Notes: a model not told the origin generated them from the letters alone. Numbered from the stretch's first letter, positions 31,679 to 44,654 are shown. The stretch is 64,000 nucleotides of DNA from Platycnemis pennipes (GCA_933228895.1 OW121847.1:128196350-128260349), one strand, 5' to 3'. Numbers and translations are program-made.

Positions 31679-32074
31679 GAAACCAGTAGAAGAGCGTTGG
31701 GAAAACATTAAATGTGGACTACAAAAAGCCGCAAAAGAAGTTCTTGGAAGAAGAAAAGTTGTTAAGAAGAAACCATGGATCACTTAGTGCTGATTGAAGA
31801 AAGAAGAAAGTACAAGAATGCGAAAACTGAAGAAGGGCAGCTTTGCTACAAAAGAATAAGGAACGAAGTAAGTCGCAAAGCCAGGAAAGCTAGAGAAATG
31901 TGGATGAACAATCTGTGCGAAGATGTACAAAACAACCTTACCATTGGAAAGGTGGAAGCTGCCTATAGGATAGTGAGGAACCACTTCAAGGAACGGAGCG
32001 CAAGATGCAATGCTATAAGGGACAAGAATGGAGAACTTTTGATTGAAAATGAAGACAAATTGAAGAGATGGAAA

Positions 32075-32536
32075 GAATATCTCGAAGAGTTATACAACGG
32101 GAACAATCTCAGCACAAAAGTGACCGAAGAGGAAAGTAAAGTCGAAGTGGATGGTATGGGAGCATCAATATTAACATCGGAATTTGACACTGCAGTAAAG
32201 GACCTTCGCATGAATAAGGCTTCTGGGATTAATGATATCCCAGCAGAATGAATAAAAGATGCAGGAGAGAAGACATGAACTTATCTTTGCAAGACCATCT
32301 GTGAAGAATATCTCGAAGAGTTATACAACGGGAACGACCTCAGCACGAAAGTGATTGAAGAGGAAAGCGAAGTCGAGAAGGATGATATGGGAGCATCAAT
32401 ATTGAGACCGGAATTCGACGCAGCAGTAAGGGACCTTTGGATGAAAAAGGCTTCTGGAATTGATGATATACCCGCAGAACTGATAAGGAATGCGGGAGAG
32501 AGGACATTGGCCCAACTTTATAATGTCATCTGCGAC
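32075..32536 (+). repeat. 231-bp internal duplication with divergent halves in LINE copy 2
   Basis: GAATATCTCGAAGAGTTATA begins at 32075 and again at 32306. The two halves align along their length but differ at many positions (for example ACCGAAGAGG and ATTGAAGAGG), more than would be expected from a recent slip. Confidence 0.8.
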
Positions 32537-33872
32537 ATGCACTCAACAGGAGAAATACCCAGGGACTTCGAGAAAAACATAATCATTCCTATTCCAAAAA
32601 AGAAGAGAGCAGAGAAATGCGAAAATTTTAGGACTATAAGCCTGACGACACATGCATCGAAGATATTGACAAGGATCGTCTACAGAAGAATAGAACGAAA
32701 AGCAGAGGAGTTCCTGGATGAAGATCAATTCCAATTCAGGAAAAGTAAGCGTACAAGAGAAGCAATATTGGCCCTTAGGCTGCTTATAGAGAAGAGAATG
32801 GAGAAGAACAAACCGACCTTCATTGCATTTGTGGATTTAGAGAAGGCTTTCGACAACGTGGACTGGAATTCAATGCTTGATATTCTGAAAGGAATTGGAG
32901 TTTCCTACAATGATCGAAGAACTATCCACAGTTTGTATAAAAACCACGTAGCTGTGATTAAATCTGGACCCAGCTGTGAATAAGCAAGAATATGGAAAGG
33001 AGTGAGACAAGGCTGTGCACTGTCTCCCGTAATTTTTAATGTTTTCATTGAGAGAGCCATCAATGAAGTCAAGGAGAAGTGTTCTGGAGTGAACATCCAC
33101 GGAGAAACAATCAGCATGCTACGATTCGCTGATGACATAGCTCTCATAGCAGAGTCAGAGAAGGAGCTGAATAAGATGCTAACAACCATGGAAAGGACAA
33201 TGACCAGACATCAGCTGAAGATCAATAAGAAGAAAACTAAGATATTGGTGTGCAGCAAAAGAGAAGAGGCCAAAACCAACGTTAAACTAGGAAAACAGAA
33301 ACTGGAAGAGGTGAAAGAGTTCTGTTACCTGGGAAGCAGAGTAACCAACGATGGACGAAGCAAGAAAGAAATAGTGAGTAGAATAGCCCAGGCAAAGAGG
33401 GCATTCTATCAAAAGAAGAATCTACTAACAGCTGGAAATACAAGCTTGGAAGTAAGGAAGCAATTCATTAAAACGTATATCTGGAGCATGTTCCTTTATG
33501 GCAGTGAGGCATGAAAGATGACAGCAGCGGAGAAGAAAAGGGTGGAAGCATTCGAAATATGGTGCTATCGACGAATGATGAAGATAAAATGGATCGACCG
33601 AGTGACAAATGAAGAAGTCCTAAGAAGAGTGGGAGAAAAGAGAAGTCTACTGAAAACTATAAAAAGAAGACGGGACAACCTAATCGGCCATATCTTAAGA
33701 CACGATGGCCTGATGAAGACAATCGTCGAGGGAAAAGTGAACGGGAAAAATGGAAGAGGCAGGCCTCGTATGAGTTACATGGAGCAGGTCGTAAAGGACG
33801 TAAAAGAGAGGAACTACGTTGGTATGAAGAGGTTGGCCGATAGAAGAATCGAGTGGAGGGCTGCGTCAAACC

Positions 33873-33885
33873 AATCCTAGGATTG
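33873..33885 (+). other. Palindromic stop-codon motif of the LINE family
   Basis: CAATCCTAGGATTG is a 14-nt palindrome centred on the TAG stop after NQS. The same sequence ends LINE copy 3 (62076-62089) and the fragment at 50148-50160. Confidence 0.75.
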
Positions 33886-33905
33886 TTGACCCTTGATGAT
33901 GATCA

Positions 33906-35595
33906 TTTTTGTTATTATTATAAATTGTTTTCGTAGTTCATATTTTATATAACTCAATGTAAAGGCCTTATTGCTGTTTCTAGAGTTAAATAAATGAATA
34001 AAATATGAAATGGGGTATAGAAATTAAGCAGACGACTTGAATTTTAATCTTCATAATGCCTATGTATATGGTATGTATAAGGTGGTACTCATAGCAAATG
34101 TTTCCAAAATTTTTGGTAAAATTGATTACTTTGCACATACTACGTTGGTTACTTTTTTACGGCTGCCAACTTACGTCAAATCAGAATGTTCAAACCTGTG
34201 TTCAGAATATATGGAGTTTAGCAGCACCACTTCTTTATCGATCTCACTTGCGGTAGACGTTTTTCTTAATGTAAAGGTATCTGTATACAGTAATGTAAAT
34301 GCACCTTTATATATATGTACGTTCATATTCATGCAATCACGTGTTTAGCATTTCGACGAGATTCAGATAAACAGAGTCTGCAGTCTACTAAAACCGGATA
34401 AAGATCGACGAACGGGTGTCACAAGAAATCGGGTCTCAGGCAGTAGCGGAAACTTAGAATATCATATATCCCTGAAAGCATCTAAAGTTTTTATTAAGGT
34501 ACCTTGCCATTAGCAAGAATAGGAAGCAAACCTGTTCATTAACCTCAATTTTAAAATTAGAATGCATAATTTCACCGCATGAGTTCAGTTAATACAACAG
34601 TATTAGTGCAAGCATATTTATTATACCGGCTTTTATGCGCGTAAGTACATCGCATGTGTAAGGTTTCCCCTCCGTATATACTGTACCTTTTTTCATTTCC
34701 TCTTTAGTGTGTCATTTTTCCATAATCTTAGAAGGTAAAGTTTGCCTCAAAGGTTGTTTTCGGACTCAAACGAAAGTTGACTAATTTCATAATTCAGTTA
34801 TTTGATCATTTCTTGGTCACATTTTAAATGCAATTAACAATAGTAATAACAGTTATTGGATATTGTCCAGATTAATGTGAGTACTAGCTAAACTCGGCCA
34901 CTCTTTGCTGTGGATCAGTCTGATATGAAATGAATGGGAAAGTAAATAAAAGTATTTTAGAAATTGCTAGTTTAAACTTAGATTCACCGAGAAAAGACAT
35001 CACTCAATTCAATAGCCTACCGTGTGTTGCTGTGGATATGCTGTGGAATGAAAGGAAAGGAAGAAAAATGATGTTTTTAACAGAAATTCATTTTTTTACT
35101 GTAAAGCTAATGGATTGACTACATATTTTTCTTTGTCCGTTTTCTGCATAAACAAAGATCAGACGATATACCAACTCTGGAGCCTGAGACGCATAATAGC
35201 CCATGAGAGAAGTAGTCGTTTTCCAGATTCAAACCTCACACTCGGAAAGATAGCCCTTGCGTTGTATTGATAGTCATAGCGAACACAAGGCGTATTGGGA
35301 GATAAAGTCCAGTCCTTAAGTTATTAAGACTTTGAACTTTCTTTTTTATAACCTTGCCTTTATGCTGAGTAAGGCTGTCCATTTTAAGAAATTTGGATTC
35401 AATAGGTTTGATTGATACGATCAATACGATCGTATTAATCAGAGATCAATTCGATTCCACCAAAAATGAGATGGAGAAATAGTGATGCTGAATTTGAGGC
35501 ATGAATGATGCCACGAACAAATGATTGAAGTAAATAATAATGGGTGATGAAAAGGTACATGATGAATGCAATATCTATTGCGGGAAGAAACACTA
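33906..35595. other. Unassigned AT-rich DNA
   Basis: ORFs up to 103 codons (34037-34348) resemble nothing known. No repeat boundaries were found. Confidence 0.45.
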
Positions 35596-37912
35596 CTGAA
35601 TACCAGTGGCGTGCGGTGGATCAAATATTCAGTGAAGCAGTAGATATATACTGGGAGGGGGGCCAACTGCTCCCCGAAAACTGTTTGTAATTTTAGTTCA
35701 ATGTATTTTTACGCCAAATCGTCATGTCACTTGGAATATTATTTGAAATATTAGCATCTGAGTTGTGCATATAAAGAATTTATGAGTCAATGAGAGAAGT
35801 GTTGATTTTTAAAGTCTCTGAATTTCTGTTATGACACAAAACTAACTGCAAATACAATCAAGTTCATTTGTAGCAATAATAAAAGAAAATCACTCCAATT
35901 TATTAAAATTTGGTGAAATTGGACAAAACAACTAAGTAATAACGTTAAAAACCACTGAAACGCCTTCTCACACACATATACGTATCAAATTACAAGAATA
36001 TAACAAACGTGTTGCTATATGAAATATTGAGGCAACAAGGTTAATTTAGTTCCACCTAAGCCTTCATATTATTTTTATATTGATAAAAACAACAGTTGCT
36101 ACTATGTATTCTGTAAAACAGGCAGTAGGCTTGCTTACATACTCACATAATAGCCTATATGTATAGACATTTTTTCTTTGTTACACTCTATGATAAAAAC
36201 GGAAAATTAATGGGAGACATTTGTGCTTAAAAATCTGTATTGAACAATTAAATATCTCAGGACTATATCTGACAAGAGTAGCTCTAAAAAGTAGACCTAC
36301 CCCTTAGCAAAACCATAATCACACAAAAAATGTAATACAAAACTGACGGATAGATGCCACTATATGAGAGTAGTCCTAACGAAACTGGAAGTCCATTCTT
36401 CTATCCTTAGTGGTACATTCGTTAACAACTTCAAAAAAACTTTCCTTCATTCTCTCTTCTGCCAACAGTTCACACTCAATAGATATTATACCCAGGTGAG
36501 AAAGTCTCTTTTGTCCAGTGGTATTCCTTGAATACGTTTTTATTCTTTTTAGTGCTGAAAAGGAGCTTTCTACTGCAGATGCCGTAGTCACTGGAATTGT
36601 GTATATCAACGCAACCAATAAATTGATTTGGGAATTGACCGAAATGTTCGGGTGATCGGACGAAATGTTCGGGTGGGAGAGAGTTTCGAACCAGGGACGT
36701 CGCTTGGAAACTGATAAAATACCAGCGGTAACGAATAATTTTGAAGAACTAATGTATTGCACATTTTCAGGAGCATGTTAGAATCACCCGAAAATTTCGG
36801 TAGATACTTACAATGATATGATTGCAGAGCTTAAGTTCTTTTTTCTCTTGCGATTAGTTTTTCCAAAAAAGCACAGCGCTGGAAAATCACGGCACCAGGC
36901 AAATTAGAACAAATGTTGTACATGCGTCGGGACTGCGACGTCGCGACTGAAAACGACAAGGCGTGCGGACGTATTTCCGCCACGTACTAATGACGTGATT
37001 TGGGTAAATAACGTAATTAACTATTTTACGTACTAATTACGTAAGAAGTACGTAAAATAGTAAAAATGCATCCCGGGTAAACGGATTAAAAATATGTAAA
37101 ACCAGGGACAGTCGTAAAACGAAACTGCGATGAAAAAAAAATTGGTGGCGGAGTGTGTCGAATCAGGGGCATCGTCATTGTGAAGCCAGAACTTTACCAC
37201 TAAACCAAACTGTACTAATTAGACGTAGTTAATTATTAGCTATATATTGGCAAAAAAATATTTCAAACTAGTTTTTTGACGAAGTTACTGGATATATAAC
37301 CCTATATGTGGGGTGATTCGTAAATAACTAATCAAGGACTACCTGCCTGGCAAATTTCGTAAAAATCCTAGACCCGAAACTCGGACACTCCCCTTGTGAT
37401 ATCAGGACCAGCAGGGGCTTTCTGTAACTCGACAGCACGTTATATCGACGTCGGAAATTCGTTAGCACACCGCTAGGATGAGTTACCGTAAATTCCGCTT
37501 TCGTACACGCCGCCAACTTCGCCGGGTGCGGTGAACACAGTAGATATCGGCTGCACTCGGCTACATTCGTATGTCTCCGCCGTCAACCGAAGCTAGCTTC
37601 CTCTGCCCTTTGTTACGCTAGCAACCCCTCCCGCTCCCCACTTTCCGCTGCTCGGGAATTGTCTGCGTGCGCATGCTGTCTACCCAAGCTATGAGCGCAC
37701 AGCTTCACCGGCATCGAAGTCATAACCGTCTGCCGGCTGCCGTTGCTTTAAGGGGTATAATGAACATCCGTACTATTTAAGGGAGCTTATAATGCCTTTA
37801 TACTGTTAATTTAGTAGCTTTTAAACAAATAATGAATAAATTATACAAACGGAATTTTATACTGAAGCAGTGCTTCATTTGCTTCATCGTACCGCACGCC
37901 ACTGCTGAATAC
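35596..37912. mobile_element. hAT transposon II with perfect 8-bp duplication
   Basis: CTGAATAC at 35596-35603 and 37905-37912 flank a 2301-bp unit. The ends are CAGTGGCGTGCGGT and its inverted copy, a 14-bp perfect match. A hAT dimerisation domain lies inside on the reverse strand (36376-36762). The GC-rich right portion (37480-37760) may be the promoter and 5' region of the transposase. The remaining transposase is deleted or unrecognisable. Confidence 0.88.
36376..36762 (-). pseudogene. hAT transposase C-terminal dimerisation domain
   Basis: The 128-codon frame contains LVALIYTIPVTTASAVES, then SFSALKRIKTYSRNT and KRLSHLGIISIE, the diagnostic hAT C-terminal block (IPVTxAxxERSFSxLKxIKTYxRxxMxxxRLxxLxxLSIE). 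The normal Glu-Arg pair is read here as VES. The first 40 codons do not resemble the family. The catalytic RNase H-like region is not visible upstream on this strand, so this is a fragment of a zinc-finger MYM/ZBED-type hAT transposase. Confidence 0.8.
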
Positions 37913-38638
37913 TTGAAAATACAAAGGCTGCACACTTCTACCGCTGTCAACAAGATACCGTAGGCACAGTCTAAACATACAGTCTTCCTACTCCCATAAG
38001 AGCAATGGGAAACCCTTAGCTGGCTGGTGAGCCTACTTTCTGTTTTACCAAACGTTGCCAAATTTATGAATGTGCCAGTTGAGTATGTGGCAACGCTGTG
38101 AAGAGGGATTTTCAAAATACCTTACTAGGGCAGACCATAATATTTTTCAATTGACTGATTTTCAATTCAAATTTATCCGGAAGAAAATCAAAACGAGTTA
38201 AATTCAGGTAATTTACATATGAATATTCTAGGAGAGTAAACCAAGGGGAATATAAGCTCTGAAATAAAATTACATGTTCATTCCCGCGATTACATTTTTA
38301 TTAAAACACTGCCATTTACAACACTTGTAGCAAGGGCAAAAAATACATTCAAATTTTTACATTATGGGTCAACATATTTTTTGAAAAATAGTTTAGCATA
38401 TAACACGAACCATATTACGTTTAAAGTACATCAATTATAAAAATTAAAATCACAGTATTATGTTCACTCCTAATGAGCAAGTTTAATTACGATCGCTTCA
38501 ATCTGTGTACTTCTAATAATTAGAGCTTTTCTCCTTGAAGTTTTGTCTCCTCTCCCAATGCCATAAATTGCCTGCAAAGAAGAATACACTCGTTAAAATC
38601 ATGAATAGCGCAGGAAAAAGTTTCAGTTCAATGTAAAT
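37913..38638. other. Unassigned AT-rich DNA
   Basis: Nothing recognisable. Confidence 0.5.
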
Positions 38639-38858
38639 GCCGTTTTACACGGTGCAATTACTTGTGCAAACGATTGTATGAAACTAAACGAAATTTTGTT
38701 TGTCTGAATGGAATTAGAACAGGTTCTATTTTCCGTTCAGTCATTCAGACATTCGCAAAAGCGTTCACACAAGTTGCCACTTTGCACGGTACCATTTTCC
38801 TCATACAAGCGTTTTTACAAGAATTTGTAAAAAAAAGTACCGTGTAAAACGGCCTTTA
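38636..38858. mobile_element. MITE with GCCGTTTTACACGGT ends
   Basis: Perfect 15-bp inverted repeats occupy 38639-38653 and 38839-38853. TAA lies close outside each end, consistent with a PIF/Harbinger-type TWA duplication. The 185-bp interior has no coding capacity. Confidence 0.65.
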
Positions 38859-40589
38859 AGATATGAGAGTCAACTTAGCGTTTAATGGAACAGACTAAAG
38901 AGGGGAGACTAAAATACTATCGTGGCGAACGTGTATATTTCGAAACATTTTTCACAGAATTCGTAAGCAATGGATATCACCAATAACCTTCTGATAGATC
39001 CTTCTTCACAAATAGTGCTTCATTGTCTCCGTATCTGCGACACACACATCGCAATGGAATTCATTTTCTGAAAAATAGAAATTCATTCTCCACCCTTTTC
39101 ATACTGTCGTAGGATACCTGTATTAAAGACATACACTTCATATCAATGTATGAAATATTTCAATCGACCAAAATAAGAAAATTCAGTACAGAATGGCATT
39201 AACCCTAGGATCGGTGAAACTTGTTCCGTGATCGGCTGACTGCGAGCAATAAATTTAAATAATACGTACTTTGCGCAAGAACTCTGAAAGAAATTCTGAA
39301 AGCACATTCACATATTCCAGCCAAATTAACTTTCATTATCATAAGCAGATAAATAACAATAGTATTGAGTGTTTTGTCCTTTGGCTCTAAAAGAACTTCC
39401 TAACAGATTCAAAATGTGATCTTGAGTTTTTTTAATGCAAACTACCAATTTTAAAGAGGCAACAATTAGCATGCTTCACTCAAAACAAACTCGTAGTTAT
39501 GTTCACTAAAACAATTGAAGTACTAGAAGCATTTGAGTCACAAATTTAATATATAAAATATTTAATTGTAATCGCAACAAATATCTGCCAGATCAATCAA
39601 TGTACCTACCAGTTGACTCAGAGCACAGGAAATTTGGTATCATCGAAGATCATTGAGAACAATTTAGAGTGAGTTGTCGAAACTCCAGTATAGAAGCAAA
39701 CCATTTGCTACTGTTGGTATAAAGAAAAATAAGAATAAAATAAATGAATATATAAAACTCTGAATATAATATAAAAAGGAAAACCGCCTAAAATACTCAC
39801 AATTTTGCTGCGTAAATCATTAATATTTTGGGAACGATCTTTGAACGCACAGACTTGCGTACGCCATCATGGTATCAGCCGTAGAGATCGTGACGTGTAT
39901 CAGTCAACTTGCATTTTAATCAATTTTATTCCACAATATAAACACATATTTAACTGATCAAAAAAATTAAATACATTTATATAAATGGAAAATAGTATCG
40001 GAGTTTCTCGAAATTTCTCTGCTTAATATTCATTTTACTCTCGTAGAATGGAGATGACGGGTTTCCAAAATAGTGCCGAAGTGAGAAGACTGTATGTTTA
40101 GACTGTGCCGTAGGGTACCCCTAAGCTGTTTATGCAATCTCGGTGTTGCCATGTGCTTCTATTAATCATTCATAATGCAATTTATCACGAAAATAAACAG
40201 TAAAGACACATTTTCAAACGTTTTACAACAAAAAATAATTATTTCTTTTCTTCAGTTCATTAATAAATATTGTAATCAAATTATGACTGCATAGCAACGA
40301 ATGCTGGAGTCAATACAATATTTAGTTTTCATTACGCACCAAAAACTTTTGTTTAACATATTGTTGCATGATATTTTACCCTGTGGATCTTTCGAATACA
40401 AAAGGTATCACAAAGTCTAAATTCACTCATTACCGCAAATTATATAAATCATAAGAACACAGTACTTCGAAGCGCAGGTTCCTCCTTAAGATAAGGAAAA
40501 GTTTAAGAAACCGTGGGTAGCAACAAAAATGATGGAGATTATTGAGGGGGAGATAAAATGGAGAAATATTAATATAAACGTAGGCTAGG
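38859..40589. other. Unassigned AT-rich DNA
   Basis: No ORF, RNA or repeat boundary recognised. Confidence 0.5.
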
Positions 40590-41046
40590 CACGTAGCCAG
40601 AAATTTGCTTCGGGGGGGGGGGGGATGGGGGAGGGGCTAAGTCTAGGGTAGCGCAACTTGAAACGAATCAGCCTTGATCGTTCGGTACCGGCATGTTACA
40701 AATCTCTTCCCTTAATTTTCAGTGCTTGGTATTTACTTTCACAGTGCCCATTCCTAACTCTTCCCATTGGTAAAGTTCACTGCTTACCTTATTATGAAGC
40801 AGTTAATTTGACCGGCCACAGAACAGAAGTTCAACGCATAAATAAAAATCAGATTGGAAAGAACAATTATTAACGACACACATGCATCAAACTAGTGATG
40901 ACGTTTCAAGACACTTAACACTTAATTATACGCAGTGTAATCCGGATTATCATTTTCAGTTAAAATCAGAACGACAAAGTTATTGGGTAAAATTTCGGGA
41001 GAGAGCGAGGGACTGAAGCCCCAGAAGCACCCTCACTGGCTACGTG
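40590..41046. mobile_element. MITE-like unit with CACGTAGCCAG ends
   Basis: Ends CACGTAGCCAG (40590-40600) and CTGGCTACGTG (41036-41046) are perfect 11-bp inverted repeats. Next to the left end is a run of 13 G (40612-40624). Similar ends occur at 2650-2969. No duplication was seen. Confidence 0.55.
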
Positions 41047-41067
41047 CTTGATGTAGGCAGAGTAATA

Positions 41068-41147
41068 TACAGGGTGCGACAACATAACTTCCTTTTTTAT
41101 ATGGATATATCCATATAATAAAGGAAGTTATGTTACCGCACCCTATA
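41068..41147. mobile_element. Minimal foldback element, about 74 bp
   Basis: 41071-41144 folds back on itself almost completely: AGGGTGCGACAACATAACTT on the left pairs with AAGTTATGTTACCGCACCCT on the right, joined by an ATATGGATAT|ATCCATAT centre. TA flanks both sides. It appears to be two transposon termini joined with no interior. Confidence 0.75.
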
Positions 41148-41459
41148 AGGAAATGAATATAAGGGAGTAGCAAAAGTCAATGAGGTGGATATGTGAAGAA
41201 ATATAGATCCTGCGGGTAGAAGTAATCGCTCTGTACTCAAAGGTTAGAATGTTTTCAGGTATTCTGATTGTCAAAATGGTTATGTGTATCAAACACAGGA
41301 CGGGCAATTTCGCAAAGGGACTAAAAGACATTCAACGTAGGTGGAAGAATACATTCAATTACTGAACGATGGTGTTAAGAGACCGAGGAGATTTTTATTG
41401 ACTCGCTCGCAGAAAATACGAGGATGATGTTTCGTCGGCGGATTTCGTAAAATCTGTAT

Positions 41460-41600
41460 CGAGACTTCAACCGAAAAGAGAGCAACAGGGAAGCGACGAC
41501 TACTGAATTTCTCATGCTGCTATGTTGGTGCTTAGAATCGTCAACCGATGTGTGGAAATTAGAGCAAATGAATGTCTAGGCGAGTATCAGTTCAGATTCA
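41460..41600 (+). pseudogene. LINE reverse transcriptase fingers fragment
   Basis: Forward translation near 41500 gives ISHAAMLVLRIVNRCVEI, then RANECLGEYQFRF. This matches the RT block read as TISLTTHASKILTRIVYRRIE...LDEDQFQFR in LINE copies 1 and 2. A stop precedes it and nothing follows. It is a short isolated piece of a related LINE. Confidence 0.5.
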
Positions 41601-42259
41601 TATCTGTATATGGTACCATAATCATCATCATCACTCCCCTTCCTCTTATCCTCACCCGATTCCCCATTTCTCTTAAGATTTTCCTCTTCAACCCTTCAGA
41701 ACCCGTTCCAGAAGTCGTGGTTTGCGATTAGATGGTGGAGACAGAGGAATCCGATTACCCTAGCACCTCTAGACCCTTCTCCCACCACTTTCCCATCACC
41801 CTTCCCGCTGTTCGTGCTAACATACCTCCAATTGGCGTTTACTAGGCAATCTCATCTCCGTGGTCTAGAAGACGTGTTGAAAAAACCGGAACATTATCCG
41901 AAGTCAGTGATTTACCGCCCTGCTTTTGTGTCTTCCTCTCGTCTCTCGTTCTCTAGCCTCACGTTCAGTCAGTTTCTCCTCAAGCAATTTTGCCACTGCA
42001 TTTTGATTTCGTCGAAATCCTTAGCCTACGACAGGTGGGGAGGGTGCCATCAGAAAAGGCAACGAAACTTGTGAATGTGGCTAACGATCCTCCTGTGCCA
42101 AACGACAGCAGGCCCCATTCGACATAGGTCGTCGCCATTTCTTCTTCGTAGTCTCTTTCTTGCAACCACCCTCTCCCCTACTAAATCCCTCCTCCTCTGT
42201 ACGCTTTTGTGTTCGTTACCCCTAGACCTGTTATGTTGCTCCTATCCTCTGCCCACATC
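41601..42259. other. Pyrimidine-rich unassigned DNA
   Basis: C/T-rich sequence with chance ORFs. No feature recognised. Confidence 0.45.
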
Positions 42260-43350
42260 ATTTCCACTCCCTCCAATTCTCCCTCCAACTTCCCCTATTG
42301 TAAGGTAGTGCTTTTTCAGTGCAACGCACGTGAGCCAGTCTCGCCGCTAGCGCCGCATGCATGAAGAGCTTTGCTTGTTGTGAGCCACTCTGCTAATTCC
42401 GACAAGAGAGTTAATTCGCTAGGATTTCAGTCGTTGATGGATCCTCGAAGAGAATGAGCCAGGTTTTCCTCCAGGTCAGTATATACTCAATCCAGGATTT
42501 TTCCTATTCTAACTTATCTGTCCTTGAAACGTAAATTTGTGTTCAGAGGCTATTTTTCATGTGGATTTATCTCTGTTGAACTCATATAGGCTTATGAATT
42601 AAGTTTCCCCTCTATTCGGGCGATGGCCCTTTTTGAGACTATCCTTTTAAACTGGGATTAATTATGAGTTGAAGCCGAGATGAAACATACACGATAACCG
42701 TGATAATTTTTAGGTATTACATACCTACGAAACTCGTATCTAAGCAGCACGATTCGATTACCACCTACTAATTGTATGATCGTATGCATGGTGTTTTCTC
42801 ATATATCCTTCTGCATCACAGGGGAATACTGATCAGCAATTCTAAATCGAAAACTGAACCGTTGCGAGGTGTGAGATGAGGTTTTCGACTGGTAAATCTA
42901 ATAATAGTAAAGAAACACTCGGGAATTATTCCATGCGACATAATTCTGTACCTATTTGAGAATGTTTTTCTATCGCAGTGTTCTTCATTCGAATTTTTCT
43001 TCTCAAAGGCAAACTATCCACCTTTCCAATCTGTTATTTAGATGGTCGTTTTGTAACACCCCTTTAAACCTGGAAGCAAATTTCAATTGAGAGACCTTTC
43101 ACCTGCGATATTCGTAACCTCAGTTATTCCTCATGATAAAGTATCTTATATATGTACGTAGTTTAATAGTAGTACCATATTTGTGTAGTAATTCAGATTT
43201 AAAATTTTGTTCTTTCCTCCTTCATTCCAGGCAAATGCCGAGCCGCTATTCGTCATCATTGCCGACTGTCTGAATGCTTGCTTCTAATTCGTGCGAGGGT
43301 CAAGTCATGGTCAACACGCAAGGGAGACTGCGACGCACGTCGTCGTGGTA
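42260..43350 (+). repeat. Diverged duplicated unit A
   Basis: It aligns in order with 44770-46440. Shared blocks are CTCCAACNTCCCCT...GTGAGCCAGTCTC, TTGATGGATCCTCGAAGAG / TTGGATTCTCGAAGAG, GAGACTATCCTTT, a TGTAA..CCCCTTTA block, CAATTGGGAGAC / CAATTGAGAGAC and a pyrimidine tract ending CAGGCAAATCCC / CAGGCAAATGCC. Identity seems to be around 65-75% in blocks. No ORF is shared. The conserved tract-CAG|G at 43231 looks like a splice acceptor. Confidence 0.65.
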
Positions 43351-44654
43351 GTGAGTAATCTAAGTGTGAGTGTAAAAAATTTTTATGTCATTGAAATATG
43401 CCATGAACATAAAATGTGAATTGAAAATAATATTTCTTTCATCTCCGCCGAATTGTGTGGTGTTATTCAGTGCTAAGGCTAATGGATGGGGAAAAATCAT
43501 TATAATGTTTTTCCTGAGTCTAATATTTACTTTGCTTTCGGAGCACTCGGATGAACGCCAATCAGCTGTTGATCCTGTTTGATGGAATTTAGCTGCAGAG
43601 GCCGTTTAGACGCAAGAACACTGGTGCCAGAAGACTTATGCGAGGAAGACCGAGAATTGGAGTCGTCTCTCGTCGCCGTATCCGTGAGTACATTTTGTCT
43701 ATTCGCGGATACATATAAACTATTTAACATCACTTACTTTTTATACACTCCATTCCCCTTCCCCCTTTTTCCATCCGCCCCTTAAGATGACAGCTTTGGG
43801 GATATTTTCTTCTTCAATTTCGCATTTTACATAATGGAATATTTGAAGTACGGAATACCTAAGTTTTTTTTTTAGTTCACTTATTCATTAAATAAATGAA
43901 CTTGGGAATGTGCATAGTCTGTTATAGTGAAGTGGTATAGATCGCAATATGCAGGAAAGGTTTTACTGGCGTGGTCTTAGATATCAATTTCCACGAAGTA
44001 ATATTGCAGTTCTTCTCCAGTTATGATAGCAGGAGATGGGTACATTTTTGGTATATCGCAATGAAACAACAGCGACATTAGGAATTGAACGGAAAGGTGG
44101 AATACGCATTGCTTCCTATGCGATTATTTTCAGTTTAGCAGATCATTTTTTCATTGTTCTCGTAATTCTATTTCATCCACTGCAGGTTTTCCTCGTGACG
44201 AATAATTTACTCTATTGGTATCTGAACGTGTGCACAATGGGTAATTCCAGGGCGTCGATGGACTGATGTCATTTCGTGGAAGTTACTTCGTAAAAGAATA
44301 GGGTATTCCGTGAATTGCGATATTTGTTACAAGAATTGCTCATCACGTTCAAATAACTGTGTACTAAACTACAAAATTTAATTATTTATTATTACATTTC
44401 TGACATATTACATTTTCTGTGGTTGGGAAGAAGCATTTCATTGCTTTAGAATCGTTAGGGTCAGCAAAAATTTTTCCATTCCGTCTTCAGCGACTTTAAT
44501 GTACATACCTGAATATCCTTAAAATGTTGTGATTTTAGTACTTTCCCATGTCCGTTGTACTCTGGGGAATTCTCCTTCCCTATTGTTACTACCCTCTCCC
44601 GTTCCAAACACAGTGGTCGCGTACTCTCATAGGTACACATTTGTGTCCCTTATC
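43351..44654. other. Spacer between duplicated units
   Basis: A possible exon-like segment at 43597-43680 lies between TTTAGCTGCAG and CCGTATCCGTGAGT but encodes nothing recognisable. The rest is AT-rich. Confidence 0.35.

Larger units (their letters stand above)
31640..33888 (+). pseudogene. LINE copy 2 linker, reverse transcriptase and C-terminal region
   Basis: The segments are the linker (31775-32251), a second diverged linker plus RT fingers and palm (32351-32983), RT catalytic region (33002-33514) and C-terminal region (33518-33880). Key motifs are FVDLEKAFDNVDW, GVRQGCALSPVIFN, LRFADDIALI with both Asp, and the C-terminal GHILRHDGLMKTI...GRPRMSYMEQV. Stops interrupt after PAE (near 32250), after SCE (32981) and after GSEA (33512). 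The linker is present twice with clear divergence, so the copy is chimeric. It ends WRAASNQS and then TAG. Confidence 0.85.
30275..33905 (+). mobile_element. RTE-like LINE copy 2, near full length, non-functional
   Basis: It begins with a GC-rich 5' region (about 30275-30830), continues through an APE endonuclease (about 30830-31600), linker, RT and C-terminal region, and ends with CAATCCTAGGATTG followed by GATGATGATC. It is the longest copy and shows the architecture of the family: one coding region, no ORF1 seen, and a short simple-repeat tail. It contains one frameshift, several stops and an internal duplication of 231 bp. The exact 5' end is uncertain. Confidence 0.85.

Noticed and set aside
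37480..37760. GC-rich patch as a host CpG island
   Set aside because: It lies inside hAT II, bounded by a perfect target duplication, so it is transposon sequence.
43597..43680. Candidate host exon between TTTAGCTGCAG and GTGAGT
   Set aside because: None of the three frames gives a recognisable domain, and no partner exon was found.
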